A DNA stretch of 64,000 bases from Undaria pinnatifida (GCA_012845835.1 JABAKD010000005.1:10062823-10126822), one strand, 5' to 3'; shown: positions 37,053 to 50,531, numbered from the stretch's first letter. Notes: generated by a model not told the origin, from the sequence alone. Numbers and translations are program-made.

Positions 37053-39660
37053 GCCAACTGATTGAGGTTGATTGTGAAGGACGCAACGAGCGACGGCAAT
37101 TGTGCCGGAGGAACAAATATTCACTCCATATAGGGCGATTACAACAGGAGGCGCAAGTTCAAGCTTGCGACGGGCGGCCGTCAAGACGTAACATACCATT
37201 TTCCGTGTGGGATTTCCAAAAGATGCGACTGATTGCGTCCAAAACGTGCCGTTTCTTGGCATTGGTGAAATAGTGTGCATTAAGTTTGTCAGCTACGCTT
37301 CAGATTGCGTTGCCAAGCCAAATAACTTACACCAACAGACGCGGGAAGAGGAAGTAACAACCAGGGAGAGGAACAAGTCGGAATCGATGTTAGCAAATAT
37401 CGCGACATGTCCCGCAATATCACCACAAATCTGTCCAGAAGCATACACATAGCACATATGAAGGGAATTTATAGGTAGTGTGGATTTGAAATAATTAATC
37501 AACTTCCAAATTCGAGGTAGACGATGTGGAAGGACGAGGAAAAATTTGCCTCCATGGTTCGTGAACGCATTACATCTGAGCCTGTACCGCACGACACACG
37601 AACCAAAGACGTAATGCCTGTCGAAGAAATTATGTTGGTATAGCGATAACGAAAGCTCTCTGATCTACCTGGTACATCTAAACCCTCGGAATCTTAGAAC
37701 TACCGTGCGTATTACTGCCCATTCCATGCACGCTCGGCATGCAACTTCACAAAAAGCAGTGTCCTCGGAAGCTCGCACTGTGATGCCCCCGGTCGATCAG
37801 AATGGGCTCCCTCCCCCCTCCGCCCCCCCCTCCCCCCCCCCCCCCTCCAACCAAACAAAGTACCTGCTCTGTTTTTCGAATGCTTGGTAGACTTTTACCT
37901 TAAGGTCTGTCATCGAACGAATTACAAAACAAACAGCGTAATAAAACGCACACTCTTCACTAAAACTAAACACTCTAGAACCTCAACGCCTACATCAGCG
38001 AAAACAAGCGCCGATTCTCTGCGACCACCCTGTTTCAACGCGACGACTTTCGCCACACGAGCTCCTTTCACCGTGATCGTCTGCGTCTTAGATCTCATTT
38101 CGCGGAGGCTGTTTTCAGTCAGAGATTGGTGTGACATCGGCCTTACTGGAAGTTAGGGGTAGGTGCGCAACAGCGGAAAGGTAGGGGCAGTGCGAAGCGA
38201 GGGGTCGGCTAAGTACGGGTTGAATATCTCGTTGAGTACCGTAGTGGCTAGGTTCGAAGATCGATGTAGACTCACGGTGAACGATGCATATCCGGCGAAT
38301 ATTTACGCGAAAACACCACCCCCTGGAGAAGCGTCCCCCCACCCGACCGACATTAGGTCTTGAAAGCGCAGAACAGCATTAAACCTTGTAACACCGCAAT
38401 AATATGTGAAGTTTGAAGCAGTCTGCCCCCAAAACAGAGGTGCAGTTTTTACGGGGAAAATATGACAAGGCAAGGATTCGGTTGGATCTACCAGCAATGG
38501 AGGGTGCAAGTTGAAGAGCATTGCCTACACATTGGCAGGCGTTGTGAGGGAATATTAGCTAGCAGCAGAGATTGAGCATCGAGGCTCACTTTCCCACGTT
38601 CTGTCCTCTAGCACAACGAAGTATAGATCATCTCATCCGACCGCGGGGAGGTCAGACCATCCGGACTTGGGACTCACAAATAGTCGGGTAGTTGAGGGAT
38701 ACCAAATAGGGTTGGGTGGGAACACATTCAATTATAGTATTGAAACCGGCGAACGTCATAACACCAACCCAACCCACCAAAAAGTAGGTTAGAAGTGCCA
38801 TTTTGGCCCGCTTTCTCTAATTTATCGTGGGTTAGGCTGGCTGTTATTGCATATTTTCTACCTAACTGGATTTGGTGCCCCGTAAACACCATAATAAGCT
38901 CAGCCTTGGTGGTGAGTTCTTGTTGAGCGTAGAATCAGCTACCCCTGTTAACTATTCGACCCATGTATATCGACCACAAAATCGACGAACGCGATTCAAC
39001 CAAACATACAGGAAGAGATTGCGCCATTTCGAGTATCGTCATGTTGTACGCGTGCTTTACATCTACCTATACTGAAGCGCAGACACAGCTCCTACCTCAG
39101 CAGCTCGAATAGCACCGTGTCCGATGCTGCCGCCGTCAGTTAGTTTCGGCGTGTCTTTCCCCGAAATTCCCAAGGCGTAGGTCTGACGATTTGGGGATGA
39201 TTATTGCGTGATTCTTAAAAACAAAAGGATTCCACTCCCCTTGAAGAGTGGAAAACCGAAATTAGCTGTATCCCTAAGTCGCGCTGACGAATAGAACGGT
39301 TGGTGGAATCAGTTACCCAGCCAATTCCACAATTTCGGGAATAAAACGACTGTTTGCAGAGAAAAACCGCTTGTGGATATTCTCGCAGCCACAAGTCGAA
39401 AATAACGCCAAAAATGGCCACGAAAAACGCGCTCGTAATTATTTTCGCTCGAACAAAACATTTCCTCGTGAAAAAATATCACATCAGTCATAGGTCGTAC
39501 GATATATAAGGTCTAGAGTACTACGCGCATTTAAGGTAGCTTGACATGTTGTTTGGGCTCTTTGGGGTAATTATACGAATTTCGCAAGACTCGCAGGATA
39601 CGCACGTCGAAGTATTAAAACTACGTACCTGCAGTTAAAGAGCTTGCAGTTATGATCGGT
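37053..39660. other. no recognised gene
   Basis: A C-rich run at 37808-37848 and the 38.7-kb repeat shared with 19.7 kb. Short open frames have no family motifs. Confidence 0.55.
38705..38785 (+). repeat. dispersed repeat shared with 19690-19785
   Basis: GGGTTGGGTGGGAACACATT, AATTATAGTATTGAAACCGG and CACCAACCCAACCCACC, with inverted outer blocks. Confidence 0.5.
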
Positions 39661-39699
39661 CAACCTTGTGGTGTCCGTGCCACCGATCATTTCAATCTC

Positions 39700-40128
39700 T
39701 CCCGTTCCGTGTCCTTCGGATCCAAGATGAGGCCAAGGTGCATTTATTCACCCTACTAATACATCTGAGGTTTATATTAACATTATACCGCCAATTGATA
39801 TATCTGAGGGTTAATATAAACCTGTCTACATTGTTAGTGTTACGAAAATTAAAAATAATCCAGATAGTTGAGCTCACCTACAAAACAAACATCAGTTTTT
39901 CGGTGTAATCTGAACCTCTCATGCTCTGAGACTTTCTGGGCCATGACGCGGCCGATGTCTTCATTTTCTGCTGCTTCGGTTTTGTTACTCAGTGACACTC
40001 ACGCTGTACATTATCAGATGAGAAAACTGTGTTGAAAAACAAAGTATCCATGAAAGCTATCCCTTTTTAAGTGTCATCTGAAACGCTTACGTTCCGTGTC
40101 CTTCGGAGCCAATATGAGACCAAGGTGC
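39700..40128 (-). repeat. duplicated possible exon piece on the minus strand
   Basis: CGTTCCGTGTCCTTCGGATC at 39703 and CGTTCCGTGTCCTTCGGAGC at 40090 both continue CAA.ATGAG.CCAAGGTGC. On the minus strand they read HLGLILDPKDTERERLK and HLGLILAPKDTERKRFR. The 40.1-kb copy extends upstream to about 40255 as a plausible protein stretch (KVCVEAWGTVYRTTADGG, AFILLDSDS). I do not recognise the protein; it could be a host exon duplicated in tandem, or part of an old element. Confidence 0.35.
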
Positions 40129-40299
40129 GAGTCCGAGTCCAACAAGATGAAGGCCCCGCCATCCGCCGTTGTCCGGTACACCGTCCCCCACGCTTCCACG
40201 CACACTTTTGATCCCTCCATCAGGGTTGCTCTCGGGCGCTTGGCTCGCATTTCCTTTTCACGCTTGTTTTTTACAAAACATAAGTGTTTTCACACGACA

Positions 40300-43200
40300 A
40301 AAATGTTGTACGGGTGTGAGAGGGCGGCGGAGGGACAGAACACATGTGTTGGAGTCACGAAATGCTCTATAAGTCAAGAAAGATGGCAGGGAGGTGTGAA
40401 ATCTGATGCTTGAAGGGCTGTCGGACGAGTACAAGACTTTGCGTGAGACTCTTGTGGTGTTCTGTCCGAATGACCCATCGTTCATCGAGACTAAAGTGCG
40501 TGAGCGGTACCTAGACTTGCAGGCACAGGGCGGTTCGAAGAAGCACAGTAGTGTTGCTCTGGTGTCTAGGACTGAGAGGAAAAGCAGCAAGAAGCACAAC
40601 AGCAAGCCGAAGTCTAATTCCGAGTCTGATTCATCCAAGAAAAATACTTTTCAGGGGAAGTGGATCAAGTGTGGGGAAAAGGGTCACTTGAGGAAGGACT
40701 GCCTGGCTCGCATCATCGCTCATCCTACACAGACTGGGAAATCCGAGGCCGACAGGATGAGAGCGGCAAGAAGTCTGACGTTTTTTATTTGGAGTGTCTG
40801 CTAGCACGCCGGAATGATGTGATTGTGCAGGCATGTGAGCAGTTGGGCAGTATGATGTACGATGTTTCTGGTTTGAAGTATCTGCTAACATCACGAGATG
40901 ATCTGATTTTGAGCGATGTCAATAAGGATATGATTATGAACGCTGTTAACAAGTCTAAGTATTTCGAGGATTGGTATGCGGACACGAGCACTGCTTTTCA
41001 CATGTCAGATTCTCTCGCTTGCATGAAGGATTTGAAGCCTTGCCAGAAGAACGTTAACGGGATTGGTGGCAGGTTGAATTCTCTAGAACACTGGGTTTGG
41101 TGTTTGTGACTGCTGACAGCGAGTCTTCAGTAGAGCTGAAGAACGTGTTGGCTCCCCCAACTTGGGATACAACCTCTTTTCCACGAGCGCAGAGTTTGAT
41201 GGCGAGTCATGGAATGGTCTTGGTGGTCCTGATGGTATTATGACTGCTTTTCAAGGACAAGTCACTTTTCAGAACTTCGATGGCATGCTGATTGCGACTG
41301 CGTATCGTCCAGGAGAAGACTCTATTGGTACGGTGTTGGCTGCCCTTACTCCTTTAAACCCCAGGCATGAAACGACGATGGATGTGAACGAGCTCCACAA
41401 CATTTATGCTCATTCGCACAAGGGATTGCTTTGTACTACTGCAAAGCCACTAGGTACCGAGTTGGTTGGTGACATGCATGCTTGTACGGGGTGTTCAATG
41501 TCGAAGGCTATTAGGAAAGAAATTTCTCATGAAACTAAACGTAGATCAGATAAAAAGTTGGGCAGAGTTTTTGTTGACCTGGGAGGGAGGAAGCACGTTG
41601 CGTCCGTAGGGGGCAAACATTTCCCCATGATTGTGAAGGATGCTTTCACAAGGCGTGCATGGATGTATTTCCTGAGAAATAAATCAGACGCTGGCAGTGC
41701 TTTCCGAAGTTTTCTTCGAGTGTGCGTGCTGATGGGATCCCATCATTGGTTGAGATTGTTAGATCTGACAATGGAGGGGAGTTTTTCGGGGGGGAATTCG
41801 CATCTGTGTGCTTTGAGCTTTTGATCAAGCAAGAGTTCACTCCGGCTTATAGTCCGCAAAATAATGGTGTTGCAGAGCGTGGGTTGGGATTGCTTGAGGA
41901 GGCCGCGATGGCGGCTCGTATTCAGGCGAAAGTTCTTTTTAGGCATGTGCAGTTACCTAAGGCTGACAAACTTTGGGCTGAAGCTATGCATTGGGCTTGC
42001 GAAGCAATGAACCGCACCGCATGTTCTGCTAACCCTGACTCTAAGTCACCGTATGAAATGTGGTATAGAGAACCTCGTCCTGCTAGACCGTACCCGTTTT
42101 TGAAACCGGCGTACTGCAGGTGGCAGCGACCGTCGAAGCTGTTGCCGAAGGGTGAAAGTTGCTTTTATGCTGGTCCTTTGAGAGACCACCCCCGTGAACA
42201 TCATAGAGTACTTACGAGGGCTGGGACTATTCAGGAAACAAGAGATGTGACGTGGCAGGTGTTGCCGTCACAGCTCCCTCCACTGCAACCTTCATTGCCG
42301 ATAGAGGTCGCAGAGGAGGGAGGGGAGGAAAGTGACGATGATGTAGAAGCCGAGGTATGGCCGATTGTTGAGAGAGGAGTTGCCCACACACTATTAAGAC
42401 GTGATGTAAGGGCTTCTAGTGGAGAAATCGATGAGCTTGTCAGTGTTGATGCAGGCAGTGTAGGCCAATCCCCCTCTGTTCCATCTTCCCCCTCTGAACC
42501 GTCTTCACCCGTGAACAATTCCTCTGATAGAGCAGCTCCCTCTGTGTCTTCTTCAGCGCCTGAGACTGATGGAGAGGGTCAGGGAGGGCAGGAGGCAGGG
42601 GAGGTAGAGATGGAGAATCCGGGAGGGGATGATGAGGTAGAGTCGATTGGGCCGGGAGAGCATGATGATGTAGAGTCGATTGGGTCAGGAGGGCCGGTAT
42701 ACCTCCAGCCGCTCGTCATCCGCGGCATGTCGCTGAGCTTGCTGACTTTAATACTCCTGCGCGTGAGAATGATGAAATAAGAGACGGTAGAACTCGCGCG
42801 CGAACCCGTGCAGTTAACCAGCAGAGCGTACCCGGCCTTGTGGCCACCCTATGACCCATCTCTGCATCAGAGACAGTATATGCACTTGTAGCGGAGCAGA
42901 AAGCAGGTGAAGAAATCGAATATCCGAAATAACTGGTTCAGGATGTTGATTCAGAGCCTGGTAGCTATCAAGAAGCACAGCAATCAAAGCACGCCAAGAT
43001 TTGGGAGGTAACCAGGTCTGCCGAAACTGAAGGCTTGATAAGCGCAGGAACGTTCACGTTAGCAGCAAAGGTCCCAGTAGGCTGTAATGTGATTGATGCT
43101 AAATGGGTTTTCAAATGAAAAGCAGACGAAACAGGGAAGATAGTAAAGGCCAAGGCTAGGCTTGTAGCGAAGGGCTTCAAGCAGAAATATGGTGTGGATT

Positions 43201-44720
43201 ATCTTGAGATTTTCTTGCTTACCGCAAATGCTGCATCTCAGCAATTGTTAGTAGCGTTGGCGTGCAAGTACAACTTGGAAATACTCCACTGGGATATTGA
43301 GCAAGCGTTTGTTCAGGCGGCATCGGATCACGAGGTGTTCATGAATTTGCCTCCTGGCTGCGGTTCGGTGTCAGGAAAGGTTGCCCGTTTGAACAAGAGT
43401 TTGTACGGATTGAAGCAGACATCTAAACCATTCTACAAGAGGCTATTTAAATAGTGTCGGACCTGAAGAGGATTGGTTTCGAGCAGTCTATGTCTGACCC
43501 CTGTGTCCTGCGTTTCATTATGGGAGACGAGGTGGTGGGGATGATAGCGATTCACGTGGATGATATTCTGTATGGCGGAACTAAGAGTCTGGCTAAGGTG
43601 GTTGTGGAAGCACTAGATGACTCTCTTCCTACGAAGAATTTGGGTGAGGTCAAGTTCTTTCTTGGTTGCGAATTTATTCGCCACTGCAAGGCTGGCACGA
43701 TTGAGATTTCTCAAGAGAGCTACATTAGGAGTGTTCTCGAGAGATTCAATATTTGTTGCACCAGCTCGGTCCCTGATTCCCTTGCCAACGACAACAGGTC
43801 CTTGAAGGAGGATGAGGGGGCAGGAGATGTGCCGTTCCGAGAGGTGGTGGGGAACCTGATGTGGATCGCCAGCCTGACGAGGCCCGACGTCTCAATTGCT
43901 GTTCGGGCTGTGGCGAGGCACTCTCACGATCCAAAGAGAAGCCACTGGAAGGCAGCCCAGAAGATCCTGAATTATCTTCTGGAAACGGCGCATCTAACTC
44001 TGAAGTTCAAGCAGGACAGTTCGGTAGACGTAGGCACGTTGGCACACGTAGATGCCGACTTTGCAAGCAAGGCCACTGACCGTAGAACAGTTTCGGGAGC
44101 GATGGTGTTTGTGGCTGCGATGCTTGTGGTTTGGATTTCTAGGACGCAGAAATGCGTTTCACAGTCGACTTCTGAAGCAGAGCATCTTGCGATGGGCGAT
44201 GGTGTGAAGGAGGCTCTGTTTGTGAACGGAATGCTTCAGTTCCTGAGGCCTAGTAGGAAGCCCGGTAAGATCGACGTCCTTGAGGACAACGAAGGAGCGA
44301 TTGGGCTTGCAGAGAATCCGCTTAGCTCGAGTAGGAGTAATCACACCAACGTGAGGCACCACGTTCTTAGGAATTTGACCGAGGAGGGTGTGATCGAGGT
44401 CACGCATGTTCCCAGCGAAAAAGAGCATGCGGACATCCTTACGAAGGCTCTGCCGAGAGATCTTTTTGAAGTTCACCGCGACTTTGCACTTGGCTCGAGG
44501 ATGAGAAGTAGAAGTCTGAGTCAATTTTTTTGTTTGTTTGTTCCCTTTGATATATATATATTTGGTCTGGTAGATACAACAGCCCCTAGGGAGGGTGTTC
44601 GTGATAGCGGCCGTGTGTATCGACTGAGTTGCTGTCGAACATCTGATTGGATGATTCCAATATCGGAACTGTTGATCTGGGGTTGCCGAGCTAGCACATA
44701 GGAATAATCATGGTGGTGCT
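40300..44720 (+). mobile_element. Ty1/copia-type LTR retrotransposon, broken
   Basis: The parts lie in copia order: a gag remnant with a CCHC zinc knuckle (about 40.4-40.8 kb), the protease/GAG-pre-integrase region (about 40.9-41.5 kb), integrase core (about 41.5-42.1 kb), an acidic linker, reverse transcriptase (about 43.0-43.9 kb) and RNase H (about 43.9-44.5 kb). Integrase before RT identifies Ty1/copia. A purine tract followed by TGTTCG near 44.6 kb may mark the start of the 3' LTR, but no paired 5' LTR was found by eye. The element is broken, with roughly five to eight interruptions over gag-pol. It is of moderate age because the motifs remain easy to read. Confidence 0.9.
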
Positions 44721-44849
44721 GCGGTAGTTCGGTAGATTGTACACACCTAAGGGTTATACATTGGACCGTAGGAGTATGTATGGTACATCGGACAATTGCC
44801 AGGTAAAATACTCCCGTGTTGTTGCTAGAGGTCGGATTAACGGCTTATT

Positions 44850-47760
44850 GCCGTGATCGGTACGTTGCATTGGTCCGATTGTGTGCATCTTTCCGAAGCG
44901 GCGTGGGAGCTCGAAGCCTTTGTGCTCACCCCACTCGTTCACTCCACTTCTCGACCTGTTTCTCCAGACCAAGGTCTCATTAATACAATATCTCTTTCTC
45001 CAGAAGTCACGGATTTACCAACAGATTCCGTGGAGGAGGAAACGGACGTTCGTGGTAGGAATCAAGGGAGGCCTTGCCACGAAGGGGAAGTAAGCCGTTT
45101 GGAAGCGGAGGTTGGAGAAGGTAAAGCAACCAGTTCAGGAATTGGGGGAATTTCTGGGACGAAGAGGCGCATTCCTGAAGGGAGGTAACGGAGAACGAGC
45201 GATTTATTCGTTCAACGAACCCACCATCTCTTTGATTGTTGTTGTTGTTGTTCTCACATTAACTCGCATAATCAAGTCCGTGGTCACAGGACAGGCTCCA
45301 GTCATTCTGGAGCTGAGGAATACCCTAGGGAAAAAAACAAACAACCCAAGGTGGTACACGCATATATCTTGTTGAACCGTGCTCACATCATGGGGGAAAA
45401 GCCAACCGAAGGGTATATCGCACACCCAGCGGATGCGACACGCCTTGAAGAAGCTGAAGAGTTGCACTTCAACGAGTATGCCAAGATAACCACAGGGCAG
45501 GAACACTACGTGATCCCGCAGACGGCCAGCAAAAGCGCAGTGGCGAACGTCATCGCATATTTCACGTATCTTCCAATGCTACGAGCAGTATTAGTTGAAC
45601 TAGTTGTTCAAGGTTTACTGGGAAAAATGGTAACAGAGGTCGTGGAACTGGAAGGATTGGCCTGCATGGTGTTTGAGGATTATCTCGCAGCAGCAAAAGC
45701 CTTTGAGGTGACAAGAGCGGTCACGAGATCGCAGGCAAAGGTCACTTCCCAGGAACCGGAGGTTGTCTGGGAGGCAGAACCGCCGTTGCCTGAGGAGGAG
45801 GAGATGGAGAATGCACCGGCGCAGACAATCACTACTACTGAGCTACCAGTGGACGCTGATCGCCCACGCAAACGCAGGGGACAGCTAGAGAGCCCATCCC
45901 GAAACGGAAACGGCAACGTGATCCGTTGGAGGAACTACCGAAGGACACCAGCAGCCGTTCGACCGGAGCCATCCATGCTGGAAAAGACATGAAGACAGAC
46001 AAAAAAGTCGTGAGAGTCGGAATGCTGAAATCGGTCGGACCTCGGTGGGAACCCGTGTTGTTGTCGGAGGCAAGGTGCTGGTGAAGGAGGCGGAGTCTGT
46101 GATGGCAAGGGAGGGGATACATAATAAACTAGCCCACGAGGACTGGACCGGACTTTGGGAGGTGACTGAAGTTGTCTTACCAGGACTCAGCTACACCGTC
46201 ATGATGAATGGGCGAGGGATTCGCCGATAACGGGCGTCAGCAGCGAGGGATTCGCCGACAACGGGCGTCAGCAGCGAATATCAAGATGTTCCACTTACGT
46301 CCGGACGACCTCCGTCTCGACTTCGAAAACGAATTTGCTCACCCGGCATGGGGAGTTGACGTAGGACTTGCGGAGCCATCAATTGTAGCGTCGCCTATGT
46401 ATACCCTAATAGACAGAAAGGCTGTGATGGGTCAGGGCAACGCTTGGAAGTGGCGATAAGAGGAACGATTTGCGGATGGCACGTAGTCGCAATGGCTGTC
46501 CGAAAAGGAGGCGTGAGACAGTTTCACCCCTTTACAGCTGGACGTTTTCCATGCACTGTGGGAAACGTATCATGGAGCGGAATACCAGGCAAGGCCGACT
46601 TTGACGCTAACGCGGAAGGAAAGAGATGGGATCGACCGCGAACACGCGTCGAAACAACACCCCGTGGGGACCGTGGTCTGGAGGGAATGCGGGGACGCTG
46701 AAGGAAACAAGAAACGTCACCTTTCAAAGGTCTTCGACCACAAGTCACCATACTGGCGGGTTTGGTACGCAGACAGAGATTGGAAGGAGCGCAACGAACG
46801 TGAGATCCTGAAAGCTAGGAGGACCGGAAATTTGCAATCCGGTTTCCCGTAAACACGAGGAACGTGAAGTGGAGTTCGATGAAGAATGGGAGAAGGTGTC
46901 AGCCGAAGATCGACTAGCGAGCAAGATCAAGGCCTCGGCCTACCCAGGTTAACGGGAAAAGCCGGGGAGTTGTGGATAAGAGGCTTTCGGCTGGTGCCCT
47001 TGATGAGAAATTTGAGCAAGTCCAGCAGTACCGATCTGGGCCCTAATGCGGAAAAGCGCGAGGCCCAGGGTCCCTACCCCCGGAGAGACGCATTTCCCTG
47101 AATATGGTAGACGCCAATCATTCGAGCCTTAGGGTAATCGAAACACGACTAAGTGTGGAAAAAGCCCCTCACTTCTACTCCAGTGTATCCGCAGCCCGGT
47201 TAGCACGGGATTCTTAGGAAGCCGTGCCGGGGGGGCGTTGCGGCGGATTGACATGATGTCACGTAATATACGTAGCGGAATGCTGCCTAGGTATGTACAA
47301 CTCCAGTCAGTCTGGAAAGCGCATCGCTCACGGTCTTAGTCCAAAAATACACACGAAACCACACGAGGGAAAAAGGAACCTGAACTTGATCTGACACGAG
47401 CGTGAGTAACTGCGAACCGAGCCTGAGTACAGCGATCGTTACCGTAAGGTATTGTTGGAGGTTTCATGCGGAGATCTGTTATATCGCACTAGCGCTTGCA
47501 AGAGGACTGCGTGAGGAAGACTGGTGTTTGCAGGCAGCTGTTGCAACAAGCAGACGGGAGGAATCACCCTGAAGGCATACACGGAGGAAACGAACTAAAA
47601 GCGGTGAGAGTCTAGGGACAAGGAGTTGGAGACCTGGGTGCGTGTGTCTAAAATACTCCGGGGTAGCTCTTATCCTTCGTTACAATATTTATCCCTGAAC
47701 ATAAACATGCAATAATCAACTTGATTGACAACGACGGGTTGTAGCGGTATCATAACACAC
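44850..47760 (+). mobile_element. Ty3/gypsy-type LTR retrotransposon remnant, broken
   Basis: The recognisable part is the end of pol: the integrase C-terminal GPY/F-like region and following tail (about 46.0-46.95 kb), of a type common in stramenopile Ty3 elements. It is preceded by a less clear acidic segment (about 45.4-46.0 kb). A G-run followed by a TTGCGGCGG start near 47.235 kb and an AACA end near 47.76 kb outline a possible 3' LTR. The element is incomplete and broken at many places (at least six), and a LINE B 3' fragment has inserted at 45236-45369. It lies directly downstream of the copia element and appears older. Confidence 0.75.
45236..45369 (-). mobile_element. LINE B, short 3' end
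   Basis: The minus strand ends CGGACTTGATTATGCGAGTT, AATGTGAGAACAACAACAAC. It is 5'-truncated to about 134 bp and inserted in the gypsy remnant. Confidence 0.8.
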
Positions 47761-49060
47761 TTATAATACCGTTACTGTACATAGGTTGACCAGTCTGTGT
47801 GTATAAATTATTTTGCTAAACGGTATGGAGTATGACATATGCACGTATTGCTGTGTACACTGGCAGCTTTGGGCAGTTTGGCAGACAGAGTAGACCAGGT
47901 CCGCATGTTTTCATCTTGCTATTATTAAAGGTAATATAGACTAGGGAGTTATCAAAGTGTCAACGCAAGGAAGAGGCAGATATCAATATTTCCCAACTTG
48001 CGTTTTATTTTTATTTTTGTCAGGCCCGAGGCCGGAAAGCAGCGAGCGGGCCGCTCATCACCCAACGTCTTCCATATCACCCCCGCGAACTAACCGCATG
48101 CTTACCCTTGCAAGCTCTTTGCATATCCGCGGCTGCTCTTACGAATAGCGACGTGCGCGCGAGCAACAGCAGCAGCAGCAGCAGCAGCGGTTTAGGTTCT
48201 TCACCAACGGTTGGTATGGTCTCTACGAATATCTACAGGGGAGTCAAAGCCAAAGCCAAGCCTGAGGGTAGGCGACTCAATCCTTCTCATACATCAAGAA
48301 ACCCGCGAATTGCGTTTCGCCCTCACGGGCATCCCCGCGTCGCCTCCTTGCAACGCCGAGATCCACAGCAGTTCTCCTTTGCCAAGGGTCGATACCGGAC
48401 GGGACGGGACGGCTGCGCTGTGCTCCTCCTGCCCATGACAATCGATATATTCCTGGTACCTGGTGCGTATTAGCGGCAACCACTCGCGACGAAAAACGAG
48501 TTTCCTTGCTAAATACCATACACTAAAAAATTACACTAATTACGGGCCCATTTCCACCGGCCTCATGCCGGTATCTTCTTCCTCTTCTTCGTGTTACTGT
48601 CCGTAAACAGTTATCTTCGTCGTGTTGTTTTGTCCGTACAACAGCAGTTATCTTCTTCGTGTTGTTTTGCCCGTGCAACAGGTATCTGTCCCTCTTCAGC
48701 GCGTATGCATGGTGTTCCTCTGGCGATTGCAGCCTTCCCTTTCCTTCCCGATCTCTTGCATCACATCCTTCAGAACACCTTTGATTTGTTTCGCTTTTTT
48801 TTTTTTTTTCTTTTTTCTTTTTTTTTCTTTCTTTTGTTTTCTTGTTTTTGTTTTCTTTGTTTTCTCTTTCTTTATGGTCTGGTTTGTTTTGTGGTATTAT
48901 CGTACCCGGTACGCTAGCACTTCACTCGCTTTACCTTGATGGATTGCGACTGTTTGGTTTACTCTGTTTCACAGTCTTCCGTGAACATACAATTTGTACC
49001 AGGTATCTCTCTAGGATGAATCAGCACGGACTCTGGGTACATTGATGTCGTTGGATAGAA
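47761..49060. other. no recognised gene; T/C-rich tract at 48.79-48.89 kb
   Basis: A + frame at 48108-48473 (121 codons, starting in a (CAG)n-encoded Ser run) and an overlapping frame with LRVGDSILLIHQETRELRFA near 48250 look protein-like but match no family I know. If real, they would be exon pieces. The T-rich tract at 48797-48870 yields a meaningless Phe-rich frame. Confidence 0.4.
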
Positions 49061-49066
49061 AGAACG

Positions 49067-49336
49067 GTTTATTGTGAACACAACACACACAATGCTGGAT
49101 TCATCGGCAGTGCTGACTTTTCTTGTGAAGGCGCCCTTTTGGCAACATGCGTTAGCGGGCGGCCTCACCTGTGATCTGCTCGGAGATCTAGGGCATCCAC
49201 AGTTTATTGTGAACACAACACACACAATGCTGGATCCATCGGCAGTGCTGACTTTTCTTGTGAAGGCGCCATTTTGGCAACATGCGTTAGCGGGCGGCCT
49301 CACCTGCGGTCTGCTCGGAGATCTAGGGCATCCACA
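49067..49336. repeat. 135-bp tandem duplication (2 units, open on both strands)
   Basis: Units 49067-49201 and 49202-49336 differ at only a handful of sites. The period is a multiple of three, so frames stay open through both units on each strand (for example NTTHTMLDSSAVLTFLVKAP on +, VRPPANACCQKGAFTRKVS on -). Read on the minus strand, each unit begins TGTGGATGCC and contains CACAATAAA near its end, so a fragment of an LTR or 3' region is possible. Coding status is unknown. Confidence 0.8.
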
Positions 49337-50119
49337 GAACCCTACGTGATGAATGCTCCTTGGGGCGTTGCGTAACTTTGCAAGCGCTGCTTGGCGTAGG
49401 ATCTTGCGATGCTGGCGTAAACGTGTGAGCGCGTGAACACCGAAAAAACTGGAAAAAACATCGCCCTACGCAAAGACAAACGATGGACCCCCGGCATCAA
49501 TTTCTGGAACCACAACCTCAAGCATTTTTGGAGCTTCGACCCCAACAAATTTTCCAAATTTTCGTGTTGGCGGGGGGGGCACACGTGCACACGCGCGCAC
49601 GAGAAAGGAAGGGCATCAGAAGGCACAAACATAAGTATGGCTGCGATTAGGGCTGCTTGAAGAGCGACTTTGTCGGGTGCATCCCAAGGCTGCGGCGGTG
49701 AGAATGTGAGTTTGTGCACACCACCGCGCGAAACGGAAAGTCAAACAGATCTTTTTCGGTGCTCTGTTGAGCGGACATACACTTTCCGCAACACCAGCAG
49801 CAGCAACGTCCAACAACGACAGCAGCATGCTGCAAAATCAGTTCCTCGCCGGAGCAGGTTGGTCCACTTACCACAAACGGGGTTGGACTTTGACGTTATC
49901 CCCCACACAGGCTCTCGTAGCGCAACACCTTGTATGTTGTGCGGTCCTAGGAAGGTTGGTGCACAGGCCGCTGCTACTGCTGTTCGCAATCTCCTCAGCA
50001 AAAATCCAATGTGAAACGGTTTCTATTTTCCTCGTCGGGGTACATACTATAATAGTTTCAAGTGTTTTTCGAACTCACTTCGCTGGGACGGTTTTCTGGG
50101 CATTAACTTCAAGTGTTTT

Positions 50120-50410
50120 TTAGTGCCGTCTTGTTGGGACGTACACACCACTCCGCCCCGAAAATTAAGGACCGTGCAATCTTGATACTTACATTTAAAC
50201 GTACATTATATCTACGGACGAAATGCTACAGCAATGTACGAGTACGTGCAGTAGCAGTACATGCCAGGCTCGAGAGCTCGAAGGCACCCACAAATCAGTG
50301 CTCTCTGCTAATCACTGCAGCAGTGGATCCTCGACCAGAGGGGTGCTGTGTTATCGGGCGCAGGTAGAATCCAGAAAAGTCAACAAGGGGAAATGCAGGA
50401 AGAGAAAAGA
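50120..50410 (+). repeat. diverged duplicated block, also at 51110-51350 and 51600-51880
   Basis: TTAAGGACCGT, GCAGCAGTGGATCCTCGACC, GAGGGGTGCTGTGTTATCGG, GCGCAGGTAGAATCCAGAAA and GTCAACAAGG recur downstream with changes. The three blocks may be old copies of one transcribed or coding unit; no domain is recognised. Confidence 0.5.
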
Positions 50411-50531
50411 GCAGATTCCCCTCCATACGGACGGTGGACGAATCTTACCCAGGGTACAAGATTGCGGGATACACTATTAACAGTATAGTTGGTACAACGG
50501 ACAGCATATGGCATATTACATGCACTTTCTA

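Noticed and set aside
36942-37280. His-rich (+) and Asp-rich (-) frames resembling metal-binding proteins
   Set aside because: They are generated by the CAT microsatellite.
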